From Sphagnum compactum (taxonomy: Eukaryota > Bryophyta > Sphagnopsida > Sphagnales), in NCBI GenBank assembly GCA_965153455.1, contig OZ234493.1, positions 25,534,213-25,598,212 on the forward strand: 64,000 bases of DNA, read 5' to 3'. The translations under genes were made by a program, and so were the position numbers. The notes beneath the pieces are model-generated. The model searched no databases. It saw only the letters and a list, made by a program, of their open reading frames with translations, and was not told the origin of the DNA. This document shows, piece after piece, positions 1 to 12,723 of the stretch (the first letter of the stretch is position 1; each line of letters opens with the position of its first letter).

Positions 1-1070
1 AATATAATATGCATAGATTTCATGGGTTCATTTCAAATTCATGCGAAATCTGTTATTTCATATGTTTGTATTGTTTAGACACAAATGTCATGCATTATTT
101 AAACATAGAAGTTGTGTGCACAACTTTTGTTTGTAAACAACACAAATAAACATACAATATTCATATGTAAATAATATGAACAAGCATATGATATTCGTGT
201 TTAAACAATGTGCATAACATTAATGTTCAACAATACAAGTAAATGAATGATATCTATGTCTATTCCATACAAACTTAAGAAAAACAAATTTCACACAATT
301 AATATTACCATATCATGGCCCATGAAATTTATGATGATGATATATATATTCATCATCCATACAAGGTTGTGCTAACAATTAAGATAATTCATTAATTCAC
401 TCCAAACTTGCACACCCAATCTTTCACGCCCTTGTAAATCAACTTGTTGCATCTTGTATTGTGGCAATTTGTGTTACATTCTTATTCATTGTCATTTGAA
501 TGTTGACCAATGTCATCTCGTGTAATAATTCATTATAGTCATTATATATCATATTTAGAATAATGATCACATAATATATTATGGAAGACGTACGTTTTTT
601 TTTTAATACAAGTTCAAGAACCTCAAAATTCTTGAATTGTTAATTAACCTTGACATTACTTTAAACAAGTTGATGAAGTGCTTTCAACGATCAACAATAG
701 CTTGTGCCACATTATGTTAAAACATGACATTTGTGACTTGGACATTTTGATACTAATGCCTAAACCTAGTCATGTACTCATTTGCGACATGTGAAATGCC
801 TAATTAATCATTTGGTTACACAACTAATTTAATTGTTATGAATATGTGCCTATAATCATTTTGATGATGGTCAAACATGTTTGCCTTAATTTTTTGTTAT
901 CATATTTTTTATGCACTTTTAACAATTAAAAAAATGAAAATAATAATAATTTACAATTAAAAATGCAATAAATAATTGAACACATGGAAATGAAATGGAA
1001 TATATAGGTAGGCTAACATATAGTCCATGGTCCCTTTGAAAATGAAACCAATTGATTTTCCCCTCCAAAA
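1..1070. other. AT-rich intergenic DNA, no gene seen
   Basis: This stretch is strongly AT-rich and has many stops in all frames. The only open frames are short and low in complexity. I see no protein-family resemblance, RNA gene or clear repeat here. Confidence 0.6.
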
Positions 1071-1094
1071 TTGTGTCATGTAAGTTTAGCCTCA

Positions 1095-1560
1095 ATTTGC
1101 CACTTTTTGGTCTCGGACCCTCATCTAAAGGCCATGGGTCCCTATTTATGGCTGTCAACCAATAGGATTGCTCAATTTCATTGGACCCTGGACCTTAGAC
1201 GCTCATCTAAAGGCCATGGGCCCAATTTATGGCTCTCAACCAATAGGATTGTTGGACCCTCATCTAAAGTCGGGGGGTCCAACTTATGGCTCTCAAACAA
1301 TAGGATTGCTCTATTTTATTGAATCCTGGACCTTAGACTCCATCTAAAGGCCAGGGGTCCAATTTACAGCTCTCAACCAATAGGATAATTGGACCCTCAT
1401 CTAAAGTCCAGGGGTCCGATTTATGGCTCTCAACCAATAGGATTGCTTACTTCATTGGACCCTGGACCTTAGACACTCATCTTAAGGCCCGGGGTCCCAA
1501 TTTATGGCCCTCAAAACAATAGGATCGCTCTATTTCATTGGACCCTGGACCTTGGACCCT
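1095..1560. repeat. Two-tier tandem repeat with CCAATAGGAT motifs
   Basis: About six diverged copies carry a core of the form CTCAACCAATAGGATTG, followed by GGACCC and CATCTAAAG blocks. The CAAC/CAAAC core starts near 1156, 1237, 1294, 1374, 1431 and 1512, so spacing alternates 81, 57, 80, 57 and 81 bases. The higher-order unit is therefore about 138 bases, made of a long and a short monomer. The array lies directly upstream of the GC-richer 5' region of the LEA gene. Each core contains a CCAAT-type pentamer or a close variant, but a regulatory role is only a guess. Confidence 0.8.
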
Positions 1561-2231
1561 CTTGCCCTAAGTACTTATTAGGCGTTGCATCTTCCTTGGC
1601 AGGCCGGCAGGAGAAGAAGGAGAGAGAGCGGCGATTAAATCCCGGAGTTGCGAGTCGAGCGAACGTGTCAGCATTACGTTGGATTGCTGCAGAGACTGAT
1701 CCCGTCGTGGCAAGACGCGAGTAGAGATCATCTGGATGACTACACGCGTCAGATGTTCGACGTGCGAGACGAAGCTCCGGAAGCTCCTGGACTCCCCTTC
1801 CCGCCGTGCCGTCCCTCCCAAACCACCGTTGAGTCGTTAGTCCTTACGCGTGTCGCGCTCATTGCTTGACACACTGCTCCTCCCTCGCATGCGCTACTGT
1901 ATGGTTCTCTTCCTTCCTTCCTTCCTTCCTTTTGTTTTATATCCCTCACTATCGATCAACATTTCCATATCCACAACAACGACGTCTGTGAAAAGAGTTT
2001 GCAAAAAGGTTTCCGCTAAAGATAGATTGATTGATTTTGAGTGTGATCGGTTTTCGTTCTTTTGATTTTGTTTCTTGTTTTCTGGACCTACTCATTCTCG
2101 TTGTTATTCTTTCACTGCTTCGGTTTCTTGCTTGCTCTCTTTGTTTGAAGGGAGTTCCGATTCGGTACCAGTGAGTTTGTTCACACTTAGCCAGGTTTCG
2201 GTTCTTTTTTTTTTGGTGCGAGCGAAGGAAG
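1561..2231 (+). promoter_or_regulatory. Probable promoter and 5' leader of the LEA gene
   Basis: This stretch is distinctly richer in G+C and CpG than the DNA before it. It includes a run of CTTCC repeats at about 1910-1933, followed at once by a TATA-like string (TTTTATATCC, about 1934-1943). The first plausible coding ATG is at 2232. No start site can be fixed from sequence alone. Short open frames on both strands at 1567-1949 resemble nothing I recognise. Confidence 0.35.
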
Positions 2232-3940
2232 ATGGCCAGTCAGAATTCGTCTGTCAATCAATCTGCTTCCCAGGGGTAAGAGTTTTGGTTTCTGGAGGAC
2301 TTGCACGCAGCGGGAGATGGAAAGAATGCATGAATGGAACCCGATTTGCAAGTGTTGTTGTGTTTGGAGGTGTAATTGTGATATTTTGTTGGTGAGATTC
2401 GATTTGATTTTGGTGGAATGGATTCTTGTGTTTCGCGGCGCAGTGTGGAGCAGGCGCAGAAAGGTGCAGAGAATGCGAAGGAGACCGCTTCCAACCTGAT
2501 ATCGAATACTGCGCAGACTGCGGGTGATGCTTACAATGCATCCAAGTCGAAAGTCTCGGAAGGAGTTGCGGCGGCACAGGATTACGGAAATCAGGCTGCG
2601 CAGACTGCCAGTGACAAGGCCGCTGCTGCCAAGGACAGTTCTGGTCAAGTAAGTGCCTAGTTTGTGTGTCTCCCGATTCTTCGCTTCATTTGCGACGAAA
2701 TATCTGTCTCGGTGTTTTGAGGATTTCAGGATCTTTTCCGATCCTGTCTCCGAGATTGTTTTCTTTGATTGTTTGGGTTTGATTCTTTTCGCAATTGTTG
2801 CGATCGATTACGAGCAAGAGGTGTTTTCTTGTGCAGGTTGCAAGCGATGTTCAAGACGCATCGAAGCAGGGATACCAGAGTGCCGCGGACACTGCCGGCA
2901 ATAGCGCACAGCAAGGAAAAGGTTATGTGCAGCAATTGGTAGATTCGGTGTCAAAGACAGCTGCTTCTCTCAAGTCATCTGTCGTCGGTAATGCCAACGC
3001 TGCGAAGGAGACTACGTCCTCAACCGCACAGCAAGCGGGAGATCAAGGCTCTGAGAAGGTCGGTGAAGCTCAGGAAGCGTTGAAGAACCTGTCCCTGACG
3101 GCACAGGAGAAGACAAGCCAAGGCACACAGCAGACGAAGGGCTATGTGCAATCCGTGACCGATCAGCTTGCGCAGACTGCGAATGCAGTGAAAGACGCAA
3201 TTGTAACGAACACATATCAAGCGAAAGACGCAACCGTGAACACTGGAAACACCGCAGCACAGAAGACACAAGAGGTAACTGACGCTACGGCACAGCAGGT
3301 GACAGCAGCCAAGGATGTAACTGTGCAAACTGCACAATCTGCATACAACACAGCAGCAGGTACTGTCTCTGACGCATACAACACTGCAGTGAATCAGGCT
3401 ACATCTGCCAAGGACACGGCAGTGAAAACTGCTTCCGATGCATACCAAAGCGCTGCACAGAAAGCTAGCGATGTTACGGATTACACTACTCAGACAGTTC
3501 AATCGGCATACGACACTCTTGCTAAGAAGAGTGGTGAAGCACACGGCGCTGCTGCCAACACTGCTAATGCAGCTGCTGATCAAGCAACAGCTGCAAAGGA
3601 GAGCACAGTGCAATATGCAAACCAAGCCAAAGATGTAGCTGCATCGAAGGCAAGTGATATGTCTGAGAGTGTACAGAAAACAGGAGGTGTGGCAGCAGAC
3701 AAGGCAGCTGGTGCCAAAGATGCAACCATCAGTGCAACCCAGAACGGTGCTCAACAAGGGAAGAGCTTGTTGCAGTCAGTGGGAGATACATTGTGGGGTG
3801 TGAAGGATTCGCTTGTCGGCAAGGCCAACACTGCTGCCACAACTGCTCAGGAGCAAGCTACCCAAGCCAAAACTTCTGCTGCTGACGCCGTGCAACAGAC
3901 AGCTGATACAGCAGCTGCCAAGAGCAAGGAAGCAAAATGA
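2232..3940 (+). CDS. LEA_4 (group 3) late embryogenesis abundant-like protein
   Basis: Exons are 2232..2275, 2444..2648 and 2837..3940, joining in frame to 450 residues. The ATG at 2232 is in a short first exon whose phase fits the second. The protein is extremely hydrophilic and rich in Ala, Lys, Thr, Gln and Asp. It has no signal peptide or membrane segment. It is built of degenerate 11-residue repeats such as TAQQAGDQGSE, AKDATVNTGNT and TAQSAYNTAAG, the pattern of group 3 LEA proteins (PF02987). These are disordered in water and fold into amphipathic helices on drying, protecting membranes and proteins. A Tyr recurs in many repeats (AYN, AYQ, AYD). The family is secure; the stress that induces this gene and the compartment are not shown. 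Confidence 0.85.
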
Positions 3941-5456
3941 ACCGTAAGAAGACCATGGAGCAGAATGTAAAGAGGTGAAAGCATTTTCCAGAAAATGGAT
4001 TGCACATCTGTTTGCAAATCTGTGATCTGAGAGATAGCTTGAAGCTCGCACATAAAATTCTTGGGTTTGCAGATCTGGGTTTACTAGGGTTTAGGGAATG
4101 AAGCTCAAAGATAGAATCTTTCTTCATCAGATTTTTGTATACATCTTTGATTTTTTGGGGTTTTGCAGATTTATCTATCTCAGTCTCAGACATGCAAGAT
4201 TGAAAAAAATTGCTTATAAATCGCTGTGACCGTCTTGTTATGGGAAAAACTGCATAATTGTTTTTGGGTTTACCTCAAGTTTGCAGAAATGCAAAGCTTT
4301 TGTGTTTGAGATCTTTGTTAGAAATGAGCATTAGTACAAATCCCACTGTTATGACAATAGTTTTGTTCTTTACTATTATTGCTTCTTTTTTTTCTTCGTA
4401 GTAATTTGTTGCAAACTGGATTTTGTTCTTTGTCGAGATATTAGTAGAGAATGTGCCTGGAAATTTGATAAATTTGACTACTGAACTAAGTTCTTTTTAG
4501 TAGAGGAAGGTAGTAGTACCTTCGCAACATCCATACAATAATTAACAATAAATTTTGAAACTTTCATTCCAACAAATAAAATGATCTGAGGATTGAACAT
4601 TCTCTTTCACAAATTTTGAATATATGAAATGATTTGTCTTTCTTCAATTTCCAACATTGTTTCTGAAAGTAATATAAAATGATATATAATTGGTGTTTGA
4701 AACTGGCAATATTGAAAAATAGAAGAATGTTAGGAAAATGTCTACCAATTAATTAATTAACTTTTAAATATTTTATTACCAAAATTAATATGCACCTTTC
4801 ACATTAGAAAGCATTTTTCAGATTCCTTCACAAAAATTCACTCTTTCAAAAAAAATAAAAAATAGGAATATTTCATTATTTCTAACAAAAATAAAATTTG
4901 TGCTGAAGCTACCAATGTATACCATAACTGCACCTAGTTAGGCACAAATTAGAAATTTCGACAATTTGAGAATTGCCAAAAATTCTAAGGGGAAAATTAA
5001 AATTCCACAAAGGCAGAATTGCCAAAATTTCTAAGGGGAAAATTAAAAATTCTACAAAGGCAGAATATGAAATGAAGCATTAAATTTAGTATACTGTCAA
5101 ATTTTTAATTATTATTGTTTTTACTACTGAACATTATTAAATCGTAGTTCAAATTCAACTTGGTTTAAGTCCTTAGGCCAAGAAATAGTTCCAAAACACG
5201 AATTGATAGCAAATTGTTAAACATTTTGTTGGAATGTAATAAGAGAGATGTTTCCAAATGCATTCGTATAATTGGATTTTTTTTTGGGTTGAAGAGTTTA
5301 CACTTGGTAACCAACAAAAAAGGCACTAATCTTACAAAGGATTTTTGGGAAGAACTGATGTAGAAAAACAAGTTGAAAGTGCCATTTATAGTTCACAGCT
5401 TGTAAGATGTCCATGATATATAGGAGTGATAAAAAAGTTTTTACTTTCCACTTTTA
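3941..5456. other. 3' flank of the LEA gene, then AT-rich DNA without a gene
   Basis: The first few hundred bases probably include the LEA 3' untranslated region. Beyond about 4400 the sequence is AT-rich. It contains one small direct duplication: GCCAAAAATTCTAAGGGGAAAA near 4974 recurs at about 5022 with a nearby AAAGGCAGAAT. I see no coding or RNA gene. Confidence 0.5.
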
Positions 5457-5540
5457 ACCTGTAGCCAAATTTGGCGAAGTATATATTTTGTGGATAATTG
5501 CTAGTGCACCTACCTCACAAAATTGAAAATGAAAACAAAG
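5457..5540 (+). repeat. Dispersed repeat R1, copy 1
   Basis: This is the first of three related stretches sharing the order TAGCCAAAT..GG, then GTGGATAATTGC-like, then CTACCTCACAAAATTGAAAA. The others start near 11006 and 56429 in the same orientation. The core is about 80 bases. Similarity may extend upstream but is too diverged to bound by eye. Confidence 0.6.
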
Positions 5541-6859
5541 TACACAAGTAACATGCTAAAACTCTCATTGCAAAGAACTATATTACAAATTGAATTTTTA
5601 GGTTAGTGAAGATAACTAATGGCTAAATTCCACTTGTTGATAGGTTACCGAAAATGACAAAATTTGATAGTTAATTAGTAAAATGCATGATTTATTCATC
5701 CGATTGAAATGGATTAAATCATAACTATAATCATTCTTTGATATCCACGTTCACACATTGTTATGCCAAATTAGGTTAGTAACCTACTAACCATCCAAAG
5801 CAACTATTATCATTTACAATTGTATTTCAAAATGATAGTTTACTCTTTGTGCGCTTGTTTGTCACCATTGTTGAATTTTTCACGATGATTGAATTGTGCA
5901 TGCAAAAAAGTTCATCATCACATGCATGCACCATCATTCGTCACCATTGCATCATCCTTTTAAAAGCTTCCAAAAGCTTCATCATTTGGAAATTATATAT
6001 ATTGTTCTTGCATTTGTGATCATACATTCCCAATTCATTGACTCGGTAAACGAGTAAGACTTGCCACGACAATTCTCTACTATATCTAATATACTTTCTG
6101 TTTACACTATAATAGTTCTATGTCATGTTGTAGTTTTTTTTGGCATTCAAATTTTTTTTTGTTCTCACTATTGAAACTATGGTGTTTATTGTGACCAATG
6201 GCAAATCATTCATGTAAACATGTTGCACATGTTTTATAATGTTCATCGCATTATGCTTGAGCTTTCAACATATTCTTTTTGTTATGCTTTGGCTTTTGAT
6301 GGATTCTCCATATCCTTAAAATTCAATTTGTTGAATATTTTTTATTTCTTTGTTTTTGTTAAGTTTTTGCTATGTGTCATCTAAAATTTCAAATTATTGG
6401 TGTTGTTTTTTCAATTAGTTTTGCAAGTGCAAAATTGAACAAAAAATCGTTATGATGAGATTGAACTTCATAGAAGCCCTTTTCCAAATGATGATGTGTG
6501 ATTTGTTTTTGAATCAATGCATCATGATTTGATTCTACATTTGTTTCGGTTGTCTTGTGTTTACGAACTCTTGGAGAAACGAGAGCTAGGTGACTAGGCT
6601 AAGGCTAGATTGACCACCTAATATTCCATTTCTTGGTAATGCAATACTATGGTTATTGTTGGATCAAACATTTTTGTGTGAACAGAAGATTTCTGTAACA
6701 TCTCACACAAAAGTTCAAGCCCATGATAGAGAAGAAGGATACCAAGTTTCAATTTACAGTCCTTATGAATATCTATATGGCTTGCAGCTAATACATATTG
6801 GTTCGTACATCTTAGTATTTACACTATTATGAATTTTTTGTTATTGGGAAGTCTATCAT
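5541..6859. other. AT-rich DNA, no gene seen
   Basis: There is no open frame of note. The stretch includes a trinucleotide-like patch (CATCATCACATGCATGCACCATCATTCGTCACC, roughly 5909-5950, described here as mixed ATC/CAT repeats). The right part may belong to the decayed Harbinger element that follows, but I see no recognisable protein motif. Confidence 0.5.
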
Positions 6860-7566
6860 CCATTTGGTTGTTGCATGAATTTGTCTATGTAATAAATACA
6901 ATGATGAAAACTCAATTTTAATTGCCCAAGTGGAATGACCTACTTAAGTTCATGGCTAGATTCAAAAATCTTTGTGACTTGCCATCAATCCATGGCACCA
7001 TAAATGCAATGTAAATCCATTTGTAAAAACCAAAGGGTGAGATTTTTAAAGTTGCTTATTATTCCTTCAAGTCTAAAGGTTATAACATCCAAATGCAAAC
7101 ATTAATGGACCTAGCATTGTAGGAGGTATTAGGATTTTTTGTTGGCATTCATAACTTAATGAATGATGCCCAAGTCATGAGGCTATCTTTTTTGTATTCT
7201 TAGACCATTAATGGAAATAAATTTGCAATCAAATGTGGATAGGAAGGGACCAAGCCATATATCCTTGGTGAAAAAGGGTACCCCCTTTTTCCTTGGTTGA
7301 TGGTGCATCGCAAACAAATTAGTGTTTAACACATTGCTATCAAAACATTGTTTAATTAACAATTGTGTCATGGCAGAAGTGTTGTGGTTAACTCTTTTGG
7401 GATTTTGAAGAAGATGTTCAAGGAACTATTGCTCAAAATAAGCCTAGATATGTCTTTCCTACCTGTTGTTGTCATTTGTTGTTGTATGTTACATAATTTG
7501 ATCATGAATGGCAAAAATGAAAGTATAAAAACTCTTATGGTCCAATTAAAAATTAAAAATGATTAG
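6860..7566 (+). pseudogene. Decayed PIF/Harbinger transposase (DDE_Tnp_4 / HARBI1-like)
   Basis: Read in essentially one frame with stops, this resembles the nuclease of PIF/Harbinger transposases. In order it shows PKWNDLLKFMARF, LPSIHGTINAM (where families have a G.IDGTHI motif), YNIQMQTLMDL, VGIHNLMNDAQVMRLSFLY, YILGEKGYPLFPWLM, GRSVVVNSFGILKKMF and CCCMLHNLIM. Several in-frame TAA and TAG codons break it, for example within the IHL.KPKG block. The expected DGTH aspartate has been replaced, so it cannot be active. This type normally travels with a Myb/SANT-like protein, and a matching remnant lies downstream on the other strand. The family is well supported by motif order; the ends of the element and its terminal repeats were not found. 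Confidence 0.75.
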
Positions 7567-8029
7567 TTAGGTATAAGGATCATCATGAACATGTACATTT
7601 ACAAGGTGGTGAAATGTTTAAAATTGCACAAAGAATTCAACTAAAACAATATTTTAGAAATCATAAACCTCAAATTTGAAAACGTTGAGTACCATTAGGT
7701 TTTATTTTCTTACTAAAATGCACATGCAAACAAGTTGTATCAAAGACATTATCAAATTGAATGAAGTTTGAGTTTAGAGGTTCGAAATTTTTGACATCTA
7801 CTTTGCATCGAAGTATTTTTCATTTTGCAATTTTGTTTTTCATTATTGTCATCATCTAAATGGACTATGTTGAATTCTAGATTTTCATCATTTGAAGAAT
7901 CTAATGGTAGTTCCACAACTGGAAGCACCTAATTAGCTTTGTCTTGTAGGGAAAATGACACATTAGTGCACTCATATTTGCTAGAACAATAACCAAATTC
8001 TTGTTTATTCAATGGAATTTTTTGTCTTT
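7567..8029. other. Interior of the decayed Harbinger element
   Basis: This stretch lies between the transposase relic and the convergent Myb-like relic. It is AT-rich with no continuous coding signal. I treat it as the middle of the same transposon. Confidence 0.4.
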
Positions 8030-9040
8030 AGGCTTTATGAATTCTAGATGTTGTTTGGTTGTTTATTAATGTGCTTTGTTGTGACATTTTTCAATCTTTA
8101 GTTGTGTGACATTCATGGGTTCCATAGCATCAACGATGACCTTCCTATTTTTTTCTATAACTTCAAGTATTAGGGAGAAAATGTTTGATCATTTGCGTTT
8201 TCCACTTGTGCTTCAAGGAGCTATTAGTGTTGTCAAATGTCTTGTAAGTGTTATTGGAGTGTCAAGAAGATTTACAAAATTGAAGCAGTGATTACCTTGG
8301 TTTAATTGCGAACCATCTAGGTTAATGACATTCATTCACCTCCCTTATACTCCATTTGCATTTGCAACAACTTCATTTCCATGTTTTTCAGACACATAAT
8401 CAATTCCCAAAAGCTCCCACATTAAAGGTGTTTGAAGTGTAATAGAGTTTTCTATATCCAATCTTGCATTTGGTTATGTGTAAATTAAATCTCCTTTGGT
8501 GTCAATATCTCTCACATGTCCAAGTGTATTTATCATCCTTTTTCCTTGGAATGTTTGAATTACATTGTGGAATTCTTAGTTGAACTACCTTGGAAGATGG
8601 TGTGATTGCATTATTCAATTGTTAGATCCCAACATACAATGTGGTGGCTAATCCTCACATGATAATCAAAGATTTTCTTGTAGTCAGAATTCAATTTATT
8701 CCACTTATCTTTACACATTTTGCCATTGCAAGTGACTTTCAATCTTGTGATATTTTATAATTTTTCAATAAACTCCTAGTTAATTTATTGTCGTCAAAAA
8801 AATCTAGGTTATGTGTTCACATTACTTGTGGCCTTGTAGTTTCTCTTGGTGTTGCATTCAATGTTCTTGTGTTTGGTGCCACATTTGGTGTTGCATTAAT
8901 TATTCATGTGTCTGTCGATGCATTCCATGTTCTTATGTTTGGTGCTACTTATGACACTGTTGTAACTGATCTTGAAGTTGTTCCACATGGCAATGCAAAT
9001 GTTTTCGATTACATTTGACTAGGCAAAGTCCAACCATATC
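8030..9040 (-). pseudogene. Decayed Myb/SANT-like accessory protein of a Harbinger element
   Basis: On the minus strand, near 8730-8650, the translation reads CKDKWNKLNSDYKKIFDYH followed by CWDLTIE. This is the tail of a trihelix or Myb/SANT-like DNA-binding domain (pattern CK.KW..L..D.KK..DYH). After a frame change comes HLPR-stop-FN-stop-EFHNVIQTFQGKRM and HVRDID, typical of the linker in Harbinger-associated Myb proteins. A further segment (MEPMNVTQLKIEK, near 8110-8060) looks like the C-terminal tail. Stops and frameshifts make it dead. Its tail-to-tail position with the transposase at 6860-7566 fits one two-gene PIF/Harbinger transposon. The N-terminal part (towards 9040) is too degraded to read. 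Confidence 0.55.
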
Positions 9041-11005
9041 TTCCCCTTCCCTTGACTTTCCTTCTCCTTAATCTTATAATTTTTTTTTGTTGTGATTGAT
9101 TGTCCATCATTAAAAATTATGAACATTAACATGAAGCTAATACATCAAGTTTAAACACACATGAAAGATTCTTGGGAGAGCACAAAGGGATAGGCACACA
9201 AAACAAACTTGATGATGGATTAGTAATCTATGATCCCTAGGTTCTAAATTGATAACTTGCCCCTAACTTGCCAAGTGTTATTTGTGCATAAATGTACAAT
9301 TTTTGAAAAAAAAAATTAAAATGTAAAAAAAAATCAATTTACCTTATCATTCCTTTATGATAGTTTATCACATTGCCATTTCACATCTATTACTCACAAA
9401 ATAACTAGTTTGTATTTGAATAGAGGTTGTAAATTATCAAGTTATCAATTGTGTTACCTACATGTGTGAAAGCATATTCAAATCATCAAATCAACCAATT
9501 CCATTTGCCCACACAAAACAATTTCATGCCCACACAACCTTATTATGTTGAACACTGAAAATAATGGTCCCTTTCCACCATTTCCATTGGTCCTTTAAGA
9601 TTTCACAAACTTACTAAACCTTTACTTACACATTTAATTGTTAATTCATTCAAGATAACTAAACAAGAAATTCAGACTACTAAATCCAACAATCTCATTA
9701 GCCATAACATTTTTTTTTCACACCTTCATGCAAACCTATTCCACACCCTTTCTATATTAGTAGGTGAAAACAAGGTAAAATAGATGACACTGTTTTAAAA
9801 AATTACAAGTAGTTATGAAAAAGTTTTAATGTATTGAAAGTAAAAATATTATTTTGTACAATAATTAACATGCTGATAATCTTTCATTTTATATTTAAAA
9901 TACTGAAAAACATTATCCTGAAAATAGATTTGAATATAATTTTTAAAAATACATCTACTTGCACAAGATGTTTAATTATATAAATGGGTTACATGTAGAT
10001 GAAATATTGATTTTTTAAAAATTTCAAGTTAATAGGGCCTTAAAAGATATTCATGTTTTGTTAAATTATGCATGTTATAATCATAATATATCAAAAATTT
10101 AATATGAAATAGGTTTGAACACCATATTGACCTAGTCAATTTCAAACATACTTTTGATATATTTTTATGATACCAAAGTCGTTTAAATTTTGTATTCAAC
10201 TTTCCATAAACTAAAATGTAGTGACATATGTTTTCACACTTTTACTTGAAGATATTTTGAACTTATTTTATTTTGTTTATATAAAAAACTATTTCATTTT
10301 TAATTGGATTTGGGTGGATTATTGTTTTTGTTTATTTTACCTTGATGACACCTTAGTAACTAATATTATAATCCTTGTTTATAAGTACCCCTAGTTTATA
10401 ATATCCCATAGAAATTTCATGCAACCAGTGAGAAGGCTCAAAATGGCCTTCATTTTTTTCTTATACAACAAGGTGGGAAGGACAAGAGGATTTTTTTAAA
10501 AAAGTTCCCAATGAGTTCCCATTAAGTTCTCAAGAGATTCCCATCAGGTTCCCAACATATTCCCAAGTTCCCAATGTATTCCCTAAGTTCTCCCTAGTTA
10601 CACTTCATTTTTTATCCCATATTGTTTGGCCAGGGTTTAACTTCCATTTATATAACTTGCAAAAAGTGGGGGGTTGCGGGAGAGAGGCGTGTTTCTTTTG
10701 GGCAATTTTTCACACTTTGGTGACAAAAAAAATTCAGTGTGAATTTCACAAAGGGGTTTTTTTGGGAATTTTTTTAAAAATCACAAGATTTTGAGGGAAA
10801 AAATTTAGAATTTTCAAAATATTGATGATGGGCCAATCAAATGATTTCTTCTGTTATGAAATCATTTGGTACCATTCGAAATCCCTCAATGCATGGAGGT
10901 GAATTCATAATGATTTAGTAAAACAATTGCCAGAAATCTACAAAAGTGTCTGGCAAGTAGCCAAAATACAAAAGGATTTTATAAATATGCTTACTCTCAC
11001 ATCTG
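9041..11005. other. AT-rich DNA, no gene seen
   Basis: There is no open frame worth reporting. At 10490-10600 a short phrase of the type GTTCCCA(A/T) recurs about eight times (GTTCCCAATGA, GTTCCCATTAA, GTTCCCAACAT, AGTTCCCAATG), forming a small degenerate tandem repeat. Confidence 0.5.
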
Positions 11006-11087
11006 GTCTATAGCCAAATTTGGCTAAATCTTCTTGCGAGTAATCACTAGTTTGGCTACATCACAAAATTGAAAAAATCCAACCCTG
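11006..11087 (+). repeat. Dispersed repeat R1, copy 2
   Basis: It shares the TATAGCCAAATTTGGCTAAAT start and the GGCTACATCACAAAATTGAAA end with the copies at 5457 and 56429. This copy and the one at 56429 agree best in the right half (CTACATCACAAAATTGAAA). Confidence 0.6.
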
Positions 11088-12723
11088 CTTGTAACTAACT
11101 GCCTATTTACTTTAAAATCTTGCCATTTTAATTTTGTTTGGGTTTTTTCCAAAATGGGGCAGGTATTAGAAATTGCACCAAACCCCTGCTGGGTATCAGT
11201 CCGGGTATCAAAGTCAATAATCATGATTATCAACATAAAATACTTGGTTTTGAAATATAATCATGGTTATAAACAAATCAAATACTTGGTTATTACATAT
11301 AATCGTGGGTCTCAATTTTTTTAAAAAGCCAAATAACTGCCTAAATAACCACTGGGTCTTTCATGAAACCCAACAATACTTTGAAGTTTTTGAAAATACC
11401 CAGAAATCGACGGTTCTTTGAATCTGATTTTTTTTTTTTTTTTCCAAATACCGCAACCTGGTTGTTCTTCGATTCTGAAAATTCTCAAATGCCTGGAATC
11501 AACGGTTCTTTGATTCCAAATTTTCTTCAAATATCTGGAACCAGCGGGTATTACAAAAATCAAATACCCACCCCCCTCGCACTGGTTTTCTCCCTCTTGA
11601 GATAGGCAGCAATCACACTTTCATTTTTATAAAAAATAAAATCATGGATAGTTTACAAACTCTGCTCTCCACCAAAATCATCTCCCAACTTTCAAGTTTC
11701 ACAATCCGATTAATTCACTAGGATATGCTCTTCATGCATCACTCGTGTTAAGATGGGTGTCAAAATTTGTATATATATCTTATCATTTGTGAATCGTCTT
11801 CTCCATTTAAGAAGGAGTTTTTGTGTGTGTGTGTGTGTGTGTGTTAAATTCAACATATTTGGTTTAATTGCTTGCCAAAGGTGCATCATCTTAGAAGAGA
11901 ACCCAAGAGGGTGCCATTTTTTGGGGGTCTAGGGTTTACGAGTGCTAACCACAAAGAGTTATATTGTTGTTGAATGCTTGTTTACTCTGGATAGAAAGAA
12001 AAAAAATTGCAACAAAAAGAAAAAGAAAAAATATTATTATGTTGACCTAACATCCCTTGAATTTTGGATTTTGGTAATGCTTGGAATTTTGGGAAGTCTC
12101 AACAAGTTTTCCATAGGAACTTTTCCAACACCTTGTTCGTGATTTGCATGAATGAACCAAAAGTTTTGCATACTATTTTTAATGGAATGGATTACCATCT
12201 CAAATGGGATTTAAACCTATGACCGAACCTGGTTTAAGGTTTAGGGTTTACAAGGTGTTCACCAATGAGAATTTGCCATTTTGCAATTTATCTCTCAATT
12301 TTAAAATACAGTTTTGTTTATAATGGATGTAAAGCTGCAAGGAGTTTTCACATTGCCAAATGAAAAACAGACAAAGAAGCAAGAAAAGGAACTCAAAGAG
12401 AGAATTCACAACGAGCTTTGCACATAGTTTGGTGAAGGGACCAAAATTTCAATACTTGTGTGAGAGAGAGGTTTTAAGAAATTCAACAAAAGAAACAAAG
12501 GAAGAAATTTTTAATACTCAAGTCTTTTCTCTTCTATTCAATTACTTACTTTCAGTACTCACCATTTGGTCTGATTTTTCTGATTTTAAAAAAAAAAGTT
12601 CAATCTGCCATAGTAGAAGGCAAACTCCTTATTACAATCACAATTTGTAGTTGTTTTCTCTTAGTTCTTGTTTCACATATTGAAAGAACAAAACAAGGAG
12701 TAAGAAAAGAGGAATAAAAATTC
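11088..12723. other. AT-rich DNA with microsatellite, upstream of a small gene
   Basis: This contains a short direct duplication at 11215-11310 (ATAATCATGATTAT...AAATACTTGGTT, and again ATAATCATGGTTAT...AAATACTTGGTT). It also has a poly-T tract near 11430, a (GT)n run at 11823-11844 and the A-rich 12000-12030 stretch. Open frames at 11363-11605, 11942-12142 and 12360-12650 are low-complexity or unlike any protein I know. The last few hundred bases should hold the promoter of the gene at 12724. Confidence 0.5.

Noticed and set aside
1567-1949. Overlapping short frames on both strands in the GC-rich stretch before the LEA gene
   Set aside because: They overlap each other, match no known protein and are best explained by high G+C in a promoter or leader.
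11340-11605. Likeness between 11340-11605 and 26855-27000 (GGTTCTTTGATT phrases) as another dispersed repeat
   Set aside because: Only short phrases agree and their order differs. I could not align them.
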